Part shown: positions 26,836-36,280 of the stretch, one piece after another
Position numbering within the stretch: position 1 is the first letter of the stretch
Layout of the letters: each line of letters begins with the position of its first letter
Origin: Brevinematales bacterium
GTDB lineage: Bacteria > Spirochaetota > Brevinematia > Brevinematales > Thermospiraceae
Assembly: GCA_013177995.1 (NCBI GenBank)
Contig: JABLXN010000016.1
Location: forward strand, 62,001-126,000
Reading direction: 5' to 3'
DNA: 64,000 bases
Program-made: the position numbers and the translations under genes
The notes under the pieces: model-generated
What the model was told of the DNA's origin: nothing
What the model saw: only the letters and a program-made list of their open reading frames with translations
Databases searched by the model: none

Positions 26836-27346
26836 AAGCGCTCCCGCGCGGGGCAAAAGGGGCTCCGCCCCTTTTGAAAACCCCGTTTTCGCCCCTGCAA
26901 CGGTTTCTGGGAACCCTCTTTTTTCTCTTATCTTGCAGGCTGGAAGCTCTCTCTTTTCCAACCACCCAAAAAAATCTGTACCCCACCGGGCCGCTTTTGC
27001 GGTTGTGTACTCTTGACCTTGTGGCGGGAAAACCCTTCCGAAGTGAGGGCACAGGAGGTGCCCGAGGCGACATCTTCTGTTGCTTTTCCCAAAAAGCCCA
27101 CCGAAGCGTAGCCGCGGGGACCCCGCCTGAGCGGGGAATCGGCGAAGCGAGGTGGGCGCTATACTTCCGAAGTCAGGAGGACGAGTTGATGTCGCCCACG
27201 GAGGAAGGACTTTCCCTGAAAAAAGAAGGCGTCTCTCTCGTCCGCAAAAGCGGCCCATTGTTCGTCCGAGGCGCATGCGTAGCATGCGACGAGGACAACT
27301 CCATCCTGTAGCCGCTCAAGGACAGACGTCCTATCTGACCTTGAGC
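26836..27346. repeat. Dyad-rich, gene-free region at the end of the giant gene
   Basis: This stretch is crowded with inverted repeats. Small ones include AAAAGGGGCTCCGCCCCTTTT-type (26857-26877), GAAAACCCCGTTTTC, CCGCTTTTGCGG, GCGCATGCGTAGCATGCG near 27271 and GCTCAAGG/CCTTGAGC (27314-27346). Four larger pairs are nested around about 27128: GGGCCGCTTTTGCGG (26988) with CCGCAAAAGCGGCCC (27242), GGCGACATC (27066) with GATGTCGCC (27188), GCCCACC (27096) with GGTGGGC (27151), and CCCCGC with GCGGGG. From 26641 to 27172 I see no gene beyond these and the kinase control region. The last about 57 codons of the giant gene overlap this structured DNA. Confidence 0.7.
27091..27157 (-). terminator. Probable terminator of the giant gene
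   Basis: On the minus strand GCCCACC and GGTGGGC enclose an inner CCCCGC-TCAG-GCGGGG hairpin, and the outer stem is followed by TTTTT. It starts 15 nt after the stop codon at 27173. Confidence 0.65.
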
Positions 27347-30300
27347 TTCCTCGCCACCTTTCACTCCGCTGGCTATCACACCACCCCAGCCTCCGTTCCC
27401 GATCCAGGTATCAATGGCAGAACCTGCTATTGTCGTCCCCCACTCCGCCCAGTCCTTCGCATCCATCTTCAGATCAAGCTTCCCGTTCTCCACCCGAAGA
27501 CTCCTCTGCCCCAGATTCACCATCGAATTTGCAGCCCACTTCACCCATTTGTCGGCTCCACTCAGCCCTACCAGACCTGCCACACCACTCAACCCGGCAG
27601 ACAGCATCTCATATCCCCACTGATCCATCGATATGTTCCCCACCATCGCATTCAGAGAACTATTCATCATCTGCATCCCCGTCGCCGCTACAAGACATCC
27701 AATCGCATTCAATCCCGGCACAAAATTGATCGCTATCAACCCTATATTAAACAAACTCATATTCCCAAGAAAGGTCAACGTCCCCTCAAAAAAGTTACTG
27801 CAATCCCCCTCCCCATCATTATCCGCATCCGTGTCCCACAAACCCTTGTTCCAGAAAAACTGCTTCGCCTTCGATTCGCCAATCCCCTTCCTCACCTCCA
27901 TGATCGTCAGCGCTTCCGTGAGACGATACAGCTCAGGCTTATCATAACTCCCCCCAACCGTCTTCGGCTTCGCATTCTCCCTCGTGTATCCCTTCCCGCT
28001 CTCCCCTCCATGCTCCTTGAAATTCTTCGGCGGCTCCTTGCCGGATGGTACCTCATACCTGTTGCTCCCGAGGTGTTCCTCCGCCATCCGCTTCATGTGC
28101 TTCTCCATCTGCTTCTGCATCGCCACCGTCGCCATCTCCGAAATACCCTTCAGCGCTAAAAATCCAGCCCGTGGATCTGCCCCCATCGTCTTCTCCACAC
28201 GGCCCAAATCTCCCTCCACATCCCATTCCACACGGTTCTTCCACCAGTCCGTGTACAGCCAGTACGCATGCACATACTGATCCTCCTTCTCATCACCAAA
28301 CAGCGTCGAATCTATCAATACACCTTCCCTCACATACTCATCCCCTCTCTTCACAAATCCACTCCCGATAAACATCTCCTCCATGTTCTTCGCTATCTCT
28401 TCGTCCTGCTGTCTCATCACACGGTTCATCTCTTCCTTCGTCTCCTCTATCATCGCCCTCAGTCTCTCGACGCTCACCTCCACAGACACCGCTTCATATC
28501 CCCTCACCACCGCATCAAATTCCTTCCCGAGACTCGCATCCCTCACCCTCGACGCTGATAACGTCTCCATCACATACTTCGTCGACGCAAGTCTCACCCT
28601 CTCAAGCATCCGCCCAAAATAACTATCATACAGATGGCTATTCTCCTCTATCACATTGCTCATCATCTGCTTCACCACCCCGGGCTGGCACGCCACCATA
28701 TCAAGCTCCACCCCGCTCTTCTCCTTCAGCTCATCCACCGCACTCCTCAAACCTGCCAGCAACCCCTCAAGCTCCACTCCAACAAGTTCATTCACCCGTG
28801 CTACCGCCCCCTGCTCAATATTTGCCGTCACATTCGATATCCATTCCTCCTTCGCCACTATCACATTGCTCCACATCCGCCCCCACGCCTCTTCCCCAGC
28901 CGTCCTCTTCTCCTCATACCCGCGTCTCCACTCATTCCATCTCCCTGCATACTCTCGAAGCCCCCTGTCCCAGTTCAATTCCCCTCTCGCTCTCACCGTC
29001 GTCACCCATTCCATCCACTCCTGCTTCTGCTTCTCAAAATCATAATCCTCTAACCCCCACAAAAACCTCTGCATCTCCCCTTCCTGATTCTTCGTCTTCC
29101 CGTAACTCTCCTTCACCACCTCAAGCCCATCCCCCATCGCCTGCCTGTACCCCTCCGTCTTCATCCATCCAGTCCTGCCTCCCATCATCCTCATCGCTTC
29201 CCTCACCCCTTCTGCCTCAACCTCCTTCACCAGTTTCTCATCCCCAAGCTTCTGCGCAAGCTCATCCCGAAGCCCACTACACCTTTTCTCATACGCTATC
29301 CTGAACGTCTTCAAAAACTTCTCCATATTCACTCGATACGCCACCTTCTTCACCCCGCTTGCCGCATCCAAATACTCCCCGTACTCCACCACATCCCCAC
29401 CATATTGCCTCAATAGCTCCACTAACCCCTCATCCACACCCACATTCGAGATATACCCCCACATCGTCGTGTTCGAAAGCCCCTCCAGCACCCCACGCCA
29501 CCCCTCTGCCGTCAGCTCACCATACACCTTCCCCCCATTCGTCACCACCTTCCCTATCCATCTCGCTTCATTCGTCCCCCCAACCACTACCTCACAGTAC
29601 TTGTAATACTCCTCCGCCGCCGCACTAAATAACCGGTACTTCGACGCTATGTCCTTCTCCTTATCCTGCGTCCCCCAGTAGAGCCTCTGCTGCGACTCCA
29701 TCGCCACAAAAGCATTGTGAATCTGTGTCTGCGCCTCACTCGAAACAGCCCAGTGAACACCCCACGCCACCGCCGCAGCCGCCGCAAGCACCCCTACCAC
29801 ACCCCACAGACCAGGAACAAAAATTGCTATCGCTACCATCGCTGCCACAGCCGCTGACGCCGCAGCCGCCGCACCCCACGTCTCACTCATCGCCCTCTGA
29901 CCAACCCGATCCGTCACCTCCCTCTTCTTCTCCGCTCCTATCAGATTCGCTGCCCTGTCCACCCACTCAATACCGCTCTCCCCCTTCATCATCTCATACC
30001 CTTCTCTCCAGAAATTCCCTACCTTACACTCCTCCTCCGAAAGAGTAATCTTATCATTATACAATGCCTCTTTCCCTTTATAACTGTAGCTGTAACACCA
30101 TTTCTCCACATCCAGCCACTTATACACCCCCTCACTCGCATTGGTCCATACAGCCACCACCTCCCCGCTCCCGCTCTCCGTCACCGTCACAAAATTCGTC
30201 AGATACGCATTCCTCACCACCACACGATATTTCTCATCCAGCTCAAGAAGCTCAAAATTGGTGACATACACCTCCTTCACATTCGTTACAAAGCCCCCTC

Positions 30301-33300
30301 CCCCACTATACCTCTCACTCACCACCACACTACCCTTCAGCTCCCCAAGCCTTGCCTCCGCCTCTCCCCGTTCAAAAATACCAAACGCAGACAGCACCCT
30401 CTTCGCCACTACCTCATTCCCGTACGCCCCCTTCACCTTCTCAAATATCCCTCTTACATCACCCAGATCCCCCTTCACCGCCTGCAACAACTCCTTCGTC
30501 CTGTCTATGACACTATACCCCTCCTTCGCCATCCGGCACGCCACCTCCACAAGACTCTCATCATACGCCCCAATATACGCCCCAATACTATTCGTTACCT
30601 CATACAGCTTCTTCTCATACTCCTGCCTCACCACTCCCGCTTTCCGCCCCTGCTCCTCAAGCGCACTCAGAATACTCACCCTCTCACGATATTCCTCCAC
30701 ATACTGCTTCCTCAATGCCTCCGCTTCTTCCCACTTCTTCCTTTCCTCTAACCTCTCCTTCACCGCCTCCTCATACCTCACAAGCGCATTCGTGTACCCG
30801 CTGTACGCCCTCTGATACGCTTCCCTCGCATCCACCTTGTTCGTCACAAGCTTCCCTTCCATCCCCTCACTCGCATTCGTCACACTCTCCACTACATACG
30901 GCGTGCTCGCCCAGTTGTACACCGCAAGCACCTTCCGGTACTCCATATCCCGCCTGTCCACTTCCCCTTTCGCCGCCTTCACCGCCGCCATCACCTCATA
31001 ATACCCCTTCACCAGCCCCCCATACCTCTCTAACTCATCATAATACCGCCCCAAAAGTACCTGATTGCTCCTCTCAAGCTCCTCATAGACTCGCCACTTC
31101 TCATTCACATTCGAGACCGCCTTCGCCTCATTCCCCTTATACTCCCTCACGAAAACATTATACAACCCGAGATCCCTCTCCCTCTCTCTCATCGCCTCCT
31201 CATACCCCATCACCTCTCCCCCGTATTGCATCAATACCCCATCCCGTTCCACAAGATTCTTCACCTTCACGTCCGCTTCCCCAAGCCAGCCAACCACATC
31301 CCCTCCTCCACACCGGTACCACTCCACCTGCCCAACCATCTCCTCTAACACACCCCTCAACCTCTCCTTCCTCGACTCAACCTCCTGTGCCATATTAAAT
31401 CCCTCATCCCCCTCCCGGTACCCAAGTACCCCGTTCGTCTCACTCCACTTCTCCTCTCCTCTCCCATTTGTCTCCACCACCACATTCGTCGTATTCCTCT
31501 CCACCACACCAGCATAGTCCCTTATCGTCTTCCCCTTCCTCTCTTCCTCTTCCTTCAGCCGCTTCACCACCCCCTCCAGAATCTCTATCCTCCCGCCAGG
31601 CCCCTCAACCTCTCTCTGCCATTTCCCCATCTTCTCTATCAACCCGGCCCGCAGTCCCATCACCACCTTCCCCTCCACTACAAGCCTGCTCATCACCTCA
31701 AGCCCTCCCTTCACCATCTCATACCACGTCACCCCATCTATCATCTCTCCACCCGTCAGCCGGTATACCATCTTCACAATACTATCACCCTCTCCCCCTA
31801 TCCCCACCGCATTCGTACAATACCCCCTGTACTTCCGATAGGACTCCACCAGACCATCACTCCCTTCTCCCTCCACAAGCCCCCTGTACATACTATAAAG
31901 ACTGTCCCCCACCACTACCTCATTCGTGATCCCGAGCCCAATACCACTTGCCCACTCAAGCAATACACCCCTGTACACCCCCACCACATTCGTCCTCTCC
32001 TCATCACTCATATCAAGACCTTCCACCACACCCCACAGCACATTATCCACTACATTCGTCCTCTCCACCCCGCTCAACTTCACCCAGTTGCTCAGCGCTT
32101 CCTCCTCCGTCTTCACCACTCCATTCGTCCTCAATACCTCAGCCCTCAATGCCCCCTGCAAATACCACTGCCCCCACTCACTCACCCACACTCCCTGATT
32201 ATACCATCCCCCGGCCAGAAGCCCTATATACTCCTTCACCTCTCCCTCTGACAGTACCTCCTCAACTCCCTTCACCCTCTCATATACCCCCATGATACTT
32301 ATCCACCCCTGAGAACTTATCTCTTCCTCAACCTCCTCCTTCACCATCTCAAGCGCTTCCCGCTTCAATACCCCCTTCACCACTTCCTCTATCTCTTCAT
32401 CCTTCACCCACTCCACAACCCCACCAGGCCGCTTCTTCACCTCTTCCCTCACCCTCTCCACCGCTTTGCCGTCCCATATCACCCCCATCTCCCTTATAAC
32501 CCCCTCAACCACTCCCCCAACCATCACCCGCCTGAGCGCATCCTTCTCCCCCTCTTCCACCACATCATTCGTCATCACTATCCCATACGCCCCCCTATAA
32601 TCCCCCTCCCCAAGCTTCTTCACTACCTCCCCCGCACTCACCACCTTCCCGAGTAACCTCTCCCTCTCTTCACAAAGCTCACCAAGACCATTCGTCTCAA
32701 AAGCCCCCATCCCCAGTATCGCAAGCTCCTTCACCACCCCATACACCCCACCAAAAACCCTCAGATACTCATTCGTTACCACCTTCCCGATATCTCCCCT
32801 ACTCTCTATCACCCCCTTCAGCTCCTCAATCGCCCCCTTCACCCCATGATACCTCTTCACCATCCCGCCTATCTCCCCCTTCACCCCTATCACCTCCCTC
32901 GCCATCCGCCTTATCCCCCCTTCCATCGCACCCCACCACTTCATCACTATACCACTCACCCCTCCCCCATTCAATACAGCCCACACCCGCCCAAAATCAA
33001 GCTCCTTCTCCTCACAATACTCCCCGACGTCCCCCTTCGCCCCGTATTCACTCCCGCTCTCCATCCCATCTAACCACTCCTCCCATCCATCAAGCCACAC
33101 AAGCTCCTCCCCAACCCCCTCTATCACCCCCATCACCCCCTGATACCCGCTGAAAATATCCCCATCCTTCCCGTTCAACGCCCCCTCAATCAACTCCTTC
33201 ACCACCCCCCGCACCCCGGCACTCACCTTATGAGAATTCATCCATTCATCAAACATATCCCCCCTCAATACCACATTCGTCACTTTCCCCACCACATTCG

Positions 33301-35821
33301 TCCCCACATACCCCCCTGTATTCCCCATTACTGCCGTCCAGAAATCCCTCAATACATTCGTCACCTCACCATAAAAACGTGCCCTCACCCCCTTCACCAC
33401 TTCATCCTCTTCCACTCCGCCTGACTCATCCCACTCCACCTCTCCATTCGTCCCGTATCCCTTCATCCAGCTTATATACCCCTCAACCCCTTTCACCATC
33501 TCCACACCCTCCCGATACATCCCCTCTACCCCCGCTGCCCATAACACATACTCCCCCTCATTCGTTATCTCAAGTACCTTCTCCACCTCCTCACCATACA
33601 CACCAAACTGCCCCTTCCGCTCACTTACATAACCCTTCACCGCATCCAACCCATCCCCCACTGTCTCCACTACCCCCTTCACCCCCTCAAGCCCATTCGT
33701 CATACCACCATACACCCCCACCACATTCGTATACACACCCCAGTACATCATCTCAAGCCCAAGCCCATCCACCTCAACCACATTCGACCCATACGCCCTC
33801 CTCGCCCTCCAGTACCCCTCATACGCCTGCCCGTAACCCAAAAACGCCCGCTTCATCATCTCACCTATCACCCCCACACTCCTCTCATCCGTCACCAGCA
33901 CCCACACCTTCATCGCTTCCTCATACGCCTCCCTCGCCTTCTCCATCTCCCCCCTCAGTGACTCCACCTCAGCCCACACATTCGTCACACCATCATACCC
34001 CTCCTTCATCTTCTTCTCCCGCTCCCTCAACTCCCCCTCAAGCCTCTCAAGCTCCGCCCTCGCATTCGATAACGCCACCTCCGCAGCCCTTAACCTCCCC
34101 TCCGTCTCCTCCGCACTCTCACGACCCCCCTCGTTCGTCGCATACCTCACTACCTCCCCCGCTATCTCCACCTGATTGCTCCAGTACCATAACTCCCTCT
34201 CCCGCTTCCACAACAAAAGCTCCCTGCTACTGCGAAAATATACATCCGCCAGCCCCTCTACACCCCCACTCAACTCAAAAATACCATACCCAACCTCGTT
34301 CGTAAACATCTCCCTTATCAGCCGCCCCTCCATCATCACCACCATGTTCGAAAAATTTACCCGATTCGATACAAGCACCGCCTTCATCCCCAACAAATTC
34401 GTCAGCTCCTTCGCTACCTTCTCCAGTACACCCCTCCTCCCTATCACCACATTGCTCATATTCACCATCTGCGCCTTCGCATCATTCATCAGCCCATAAT
34501 AATCCATCATCTTACTATAAAAATAATTCGTCCCGCTATTATTCGTTAAAGCATTACTATACATCATTGTATAATAGTTATAGCTACTTGACAAATTCGA
34601 TAAAGACATCACCGCCCCTTCATACTCCCTCTGCGCCCCTTCTACCTCAGCCCTCTTCCTCTCTATCCGTCCATCCAGAAACTTCTCACTCTCCTCTATC
34701 TCCCCAAGCGTTACACTCGACTTCATACTCACCTGCTGCATCTGCAAAAGATAATCCCCATAATTCACCACCGCACGACCAATCTCCTCCTCAAGCTCCT
34801 TTGCCGCCTCCTCCAGCCCCAAACCCCTCTCCTTCGACTTCTTCTCCCATTCCTTCACCCCGGCCCTGATCCTCTCCTCCATCCCCTTCGTCCACTCGTA
34901 CCTCTTCTTCACAAGATACCGGTACCCATCCTTCCAGTACCTCTCCCCCTCCTCAAAATTCTCCCTCGCCACCTTCATCCATTCGTCCATCCCCTCCCTC
35001 ATCTTCTCAAATAACTCATCCCACTTCTTCACCCCCTCAATATACCTCCCCCTCACCTCATCCCGCCACTTCAAAAACTCCTCCTCACTCATCCCCTCCA
35101 CCTCAGGACACTCCTCAAGCGCCTCCTCAAGCTTCCTCACCTCCTCCCTTACATAATACTCCCCACTCCCCCTCTCCGCATACCACCTCAACGAATCATC
35201 ATCCAGCAACGCCTTCCTCACAAATATCCCTTCCTCCCTCTTCCTCACATCCACCAGCAACCTCAAATACCCTTCCATCACCCCACTCACCTCTAACTCC
35301 ACCTCCCCGCTCCCAAGATACCTCCCGGGCCAGCTGTTCGTTACTCCCCATACGTCCAGCCCACCCCACTCGTTCGTTAAACTACAAAAAGCCTCCCCAA
35401 CAACTCTGTACATCCGCCGAATACTCCCCTCTATGTCCCACCTGTCTATCCCATTCGTCTTCACCATCCCCTCTACACGCTCAACCCACCGACTCACCAT
35501 CACCCTCTTCTTCACCTCCTCCCTCACCCTCCACCTTAAACCCCTTTCCACTATCCCCTCTATCTCCCTCCTCGCTATCTCCACCACATCATTCGTCAGC
35601 ACTACCTCAACCCCTATCCCGTACCTCATCGCATAGTTCGTTACCCATACCCCGAGATACCTCGCCTCTATCTCCTTTACCCCGGCCTCGTTCGTGATCC
35701 ATACCCCATGCCTCACCCCCCTCTCTATCTCATACCTGTCTACCCCATACTCCTTCAAAATGTCTCCACTTACCCACCCCTGCATCACAAAAAATACTAA
35801 CCCAATAACCGCCTTCTTCAT
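27173..35821 (-). CDS. Giant secreted coiled-coil protein (about 2880 residues), unknown function
   Basis: A signal peptide (MKKAVIGLVFFVMQGWVSG) is followed by a mostly helical, charged chain with many predicted coiled coils. Ser/Thr-Asn dipeptides, often inside VTN or TNV, occur more than 40 times. An Ala-rich hydrophobic segment lies at about 1980-2030 and a second hydrophobic region at about 2675-2735, before DKWVKWAANSM. No enzyme motif is recognised. The plan (signal, huge coiled body, hydrophobic patches near the C-terminus) recalls the very long TIGR04388-type proteins of Leptospira, but I cannot verify homology. The coding strand is G-rich and C-poor, unlike its neighbours, using AGG, GGG, GTG and GAG heavily. 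The last about 57 codons differ in base use and lie in dyad-rich DNA, so the C-terminus may be acquired or truncated. RBS AAGGAGGAG; the ATG is at 35819-35821. Confidence 0.8.
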   Translation of the reverse strand: MKKAVIGLVFFVMQGWVSGDILKEYGVDRYEIERGVRHGVWITNEAGVKEIEARYLGVWVTNYAMRYGIGVEVVLTNDVVEIARREIEGIVERGLRWRVREEVKKRVMVSRWVERVEGMVKTNGIDRWDIEGSIRRMYRVVGEAFCSLTNEWGGLDVWGVTNSWPGRYLGSGEVELEVSGVMEGYLRLLVDVRKREEGIFVRKALLDDDSLRWYAERGSGEYYVREEVRKLEEALEECPEVEGMSEEEFLKWRDEVRGRYIEGVKKWDELFEKMREGMDEWMKVARENFEEGERYWKDGYRYLVKKRYEWTKGMEERIRAGVKEWEKKSKERGLGLEEAAKELEEEIGRAVVNYGDYLLQMQQVSMKSSVTLGEIEESEKFLDGRIERKRAEVEGAQREYEGAVMSLSNLSSSYNYYTMMYSNALTNNSGTNYFYSKMMDYYGLMNDAKAQMVNMSNVVIGRRGVLEKVAKELTNLLGMKAVLVSNRVNFSNMVVMMEGRLIREMFTNEVGYGIFELSGGVEGLADVYFRSSRELLLWKRERELWYWSNQVEIAGEVVRYATNEGGRESAEETEGRLRAAEVALSNARAELERLEGELREREKKMKEGYDGVTNVWAEVESLRGEMEKAREAYEEAMKVWVLVTDERSVGVIGEMMKRAFLGYGQAYEGYWRARRAYGSNVVEVDGLGLEMMYWGVYTNVVGVYGGMTNGLEGVKGVVETVGDGLDAVKGYVSERKGQFGVYGEEVEKVLEITNEGEYVLWAAGVEGMYREGVEMVKGVEGYISWMKGYGTNGEVEWDESGGVEEDEVVKGVRARFYGEVTNVLRDFWTAVMGNTGGYVGTNVVGKVTNVVLRGDMFDEWMNSHKVSAGVRGVVKELIEGALNGKDGDIFSGYQGVMGVIEGVGEELVWLDGWEEWLDGMESGSEYGAKGDVGEYCEEKELDFGRVWAVLNGGGVSGIVMKWWGAMEGGIRRMAREVIGVKGEIGGMVKRYHGVKGAIEELKGVIESRGDIGKVVTNEYLRVFGGVYGVVKELAILGMGAFETNGLGELCEERERLLGKVVSAGEVVKKLGEGDYRGAYGIVMTNDVVEEGEKDALRRVMVGGVVEGVIREMGVIWDGKAVERVREEVKKRPGGVVEWVKDEEIEEVVKGVLKREALEMVKEEVEEEISSQGWISIMGVYERVKGVEEVLSEGEVKEYIGLLAGGWYNQGVWVSEWGQWYLQGALRAEVLRTNGVVKTEEEALSNWVKLSGVERTNVVDNVLWGVVEGLDMSDEERTNVVGVYRGVLLEWASGIGLGITNEVVVGDSLYSMYRGLVEGEGSDGLVESYRKYRGYCTNAVGIGGEGDSIVKMVYRLTGGEMIDGVTWYEMVKGGLEVMSRLVVEGKVVMGLRAGLIEKMGKWQREVEGPGGRIEILEGVVKRLKEEEERKGKTIRDYAGVVERNTTNVVVETNGRGEEKWSETNGVLGYREGDEGFNMAQEVESRKERLRGVLEEMVGQVEWYRCGGGDVVGWLGEADVKVKNLVERDGVLMQYGGEVMGYEEAMRERERDLGLYNVFVREYKGNEAKAVSNVNEKWRVYEELERSNQVLLGRYYDELERYGGLVKGYYEVMAAVKAAKGEVDRRDMEYRKVLAVYNWASTPYVVESVTNASEGMEGKLVTNKVDAREAYQRAYSGYTNALVRYEEAVKERLEERKKWEEAEALRKQYVEEYRERVSILSALEEQGRKAGVVRQEYEKKLYEVTNSIGAYIGAYDESLVEVACRMAKEGYSVIDRTKELLQAVKGDLGDVRGIFEKVKGAYGNEVVAKRVLSAFGIFERGEAEARLGELKGSVVVSERYSGGGGFVTNVKEVYVTNFELLELDEKYRVVVRNAYLTNFVTVTESGSGEVVAVWTNASEGVYKWLDVEKWCYSYSYKGKEALYNDKITLSEEECKVGNFWREGYEMMKGESGIEWVDRAANLIGAEKKREVTDRVGQRAMSETWGAAAAASAAVAAMVAIAIFVPGLWGVVGVLAAAAAVAWGVHWAVSSEAQTQIHNAFVAMESQQRLYWGTQDKEKDIASKYRLFSAAAEEYYKYCEVVVGGTNEARWIGKVVTNGGKVYGELTAEGWRGVLEGLSNTTMWGYISNVGVDEGLVELLRQYGGDVVEYGEYLDAASGVKKVAYRVNMEKFLKTFRIAYEKRCSGLRDELAQKLGDEKLVKEVEAEGVREAMRMMGGRTGWMKTEGYRQAMGDGLEVVKESYGKTKNQEGEMQRFLWGLEDYDFEKQKQEWMEWVTTVRARGELNWDRGLREYAGRWNEWRRGYEEKRTAGEEAWGRMWSNVIVAKEEWISNVTANIEQGAVARVNELVGVELEGLLAGLRSAVDELKEKSGVELDMVACQPGVVKQMMSNVIEENSHLYDSYFGRMLERVRLASTKYVMETLSASRVRDASLGKEFDAVVRGYEAVSVEVSVERLRAMIEETKEEMNRVMRQQDEEIAKNMEEMFIGSGFVKRGDEYVREGVLIDSTLFGDEKEDQYVHAYWLYTDWWKNRVEWDVEGDLGRVEKTMGADPRAGFLALKGISEMATVAMQKQMEKHMKRMAEEHLGSNRYEVPSGKEPPKNFKEHGGESGKGYTRENAKPKTVGGSYDKPELYRLTEALTIMEVRKGIGESKAKQFFWNKGLWDTDADNDGEGDCSNFFEGTLTFLGNMSLFNIGLIAINFVPGLNAIGCLVAATGMQMMNSSLNAMVGNISMDQWGYEMLSAGLSGVAGLVGLSGADKWVKWAANSMVNLGQRSLRVENGKLDLKMDAKDWAEWGTTIAGSAIDTWIGNGGWGGVIASGVKGGEEAQGQIGRLSLSGYRMELSSSHATHAPRTNNGPLLRTRETPSFFRESPSSVGDINSSS

Positions 35822-35864
35822 ATCTCTATCTCCTCCTTACTTTTTCTCCTCTCACATCTATAAC

Positions 35865-35910
35865 AAAAAAAGCCATAGCCACATGAGTCCTCGCCCATGT
35901 GACCATGGCT
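35865..35910 (-). terminator. Intrinsic terminator inside the leader of the giant gene (candidate attenuator)
   Basis: On the minus strand AGCCATGGTCACATG pairs with CATGTGGCTATGGCT over 15 bp. Two pairs are G-U wobbles, so the stem is complete only in minus-strand RNA. It has a 10-nt loop and is followed by a run of seven T residues. It lies 44 nt upstream of the giant gene's start codon and downstream of both promoters. Confidence 0.75.
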
Positions 35911-36119
35911 TTCCTCTTCGTCCCTTCACTACCCCATGCCCATACCACGTCCGCACCATACACTTTCTCACTCATACCGCACCCCAAACCCGCTCTATCC
36001 TTTCATCCAGCCCCCACAAAACATTCCTCTCTCTCCGCTCATTCCCCCCTCACCACAAAAACCCTAAACCCAATACCCCCCTCTTCACCATCCTCTTCTT
36101 CACTCCTTTTTCTCCTAAA

Positions 36120-36148
36120 ATTATACCACCTCTCCCTCACCCTGTCAA
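36120..36148 (-). promoter_or_regulatory. Consensus promoter P2 of the giant gene
   Basis: On the minus strand perfect hexamers TTGACA (36148-36143) and TATAAT (36125-36120) are separated by 17 bp. The predicted leader is about 290 nt. Between 35822 and 36280 I see only promoters, this leader and its hairpin; no convincing gene. Confidence 0.9.
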
Positions 36149-36192
36149 CTCATCCACGCTTCTCCTGTGAAAAATTTTCCCTTTCGCCCCCT

Positions 36193-36221
36193 ATTTTACC
36201 ATAGTCCCTCCTCCATGTCAA
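36193..36221 (-). promoter_or_regulatory. Upstream promoter P1 of the giant gene
   Basis: On the minus strand TTGACA (36221-36216) and TAAAAT (36198-36193) are 17 bp apart, 73 bp upstream of P2 in the same direction. Confidence 0.75.
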
Positions 36222-36280
36222 TGGGCATTTGTCACAAGTTTGGGGGAAGTTTCTCTCTTCTTCCCCAAAAGAACGTCTTT

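Noticed and set aside
26752-27311. Open frames of 177 and 189 codons on both strands in the gap after the giant gene
   Set aside because: They overlap each other, cross the dyad-rich DNA and a terminator, and their sequences look random (Arg/Ser/Pro-rich) with no start signals.
28268-34869. Many plus-strand open frames of 60-300 codons across the giant gene, rich in Ser, Pro, His and Thr
   Set aside because: They are the antisense of a G-rich, C-poor gene, have low-complexity composition, no ribosome sites and no family features. The minus-strand frame with signal peptide and promoter explains the region.
35826-35975. A 49-codon minus-strand frame in the leader of the giant gene (starts MSEKVYGADVV)
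   Set aside because: It runs through the terminator hairpin, lacks a clear ribosome site and has no recognisable features. It remains possible as a leader peptide but is not supported as a gene.
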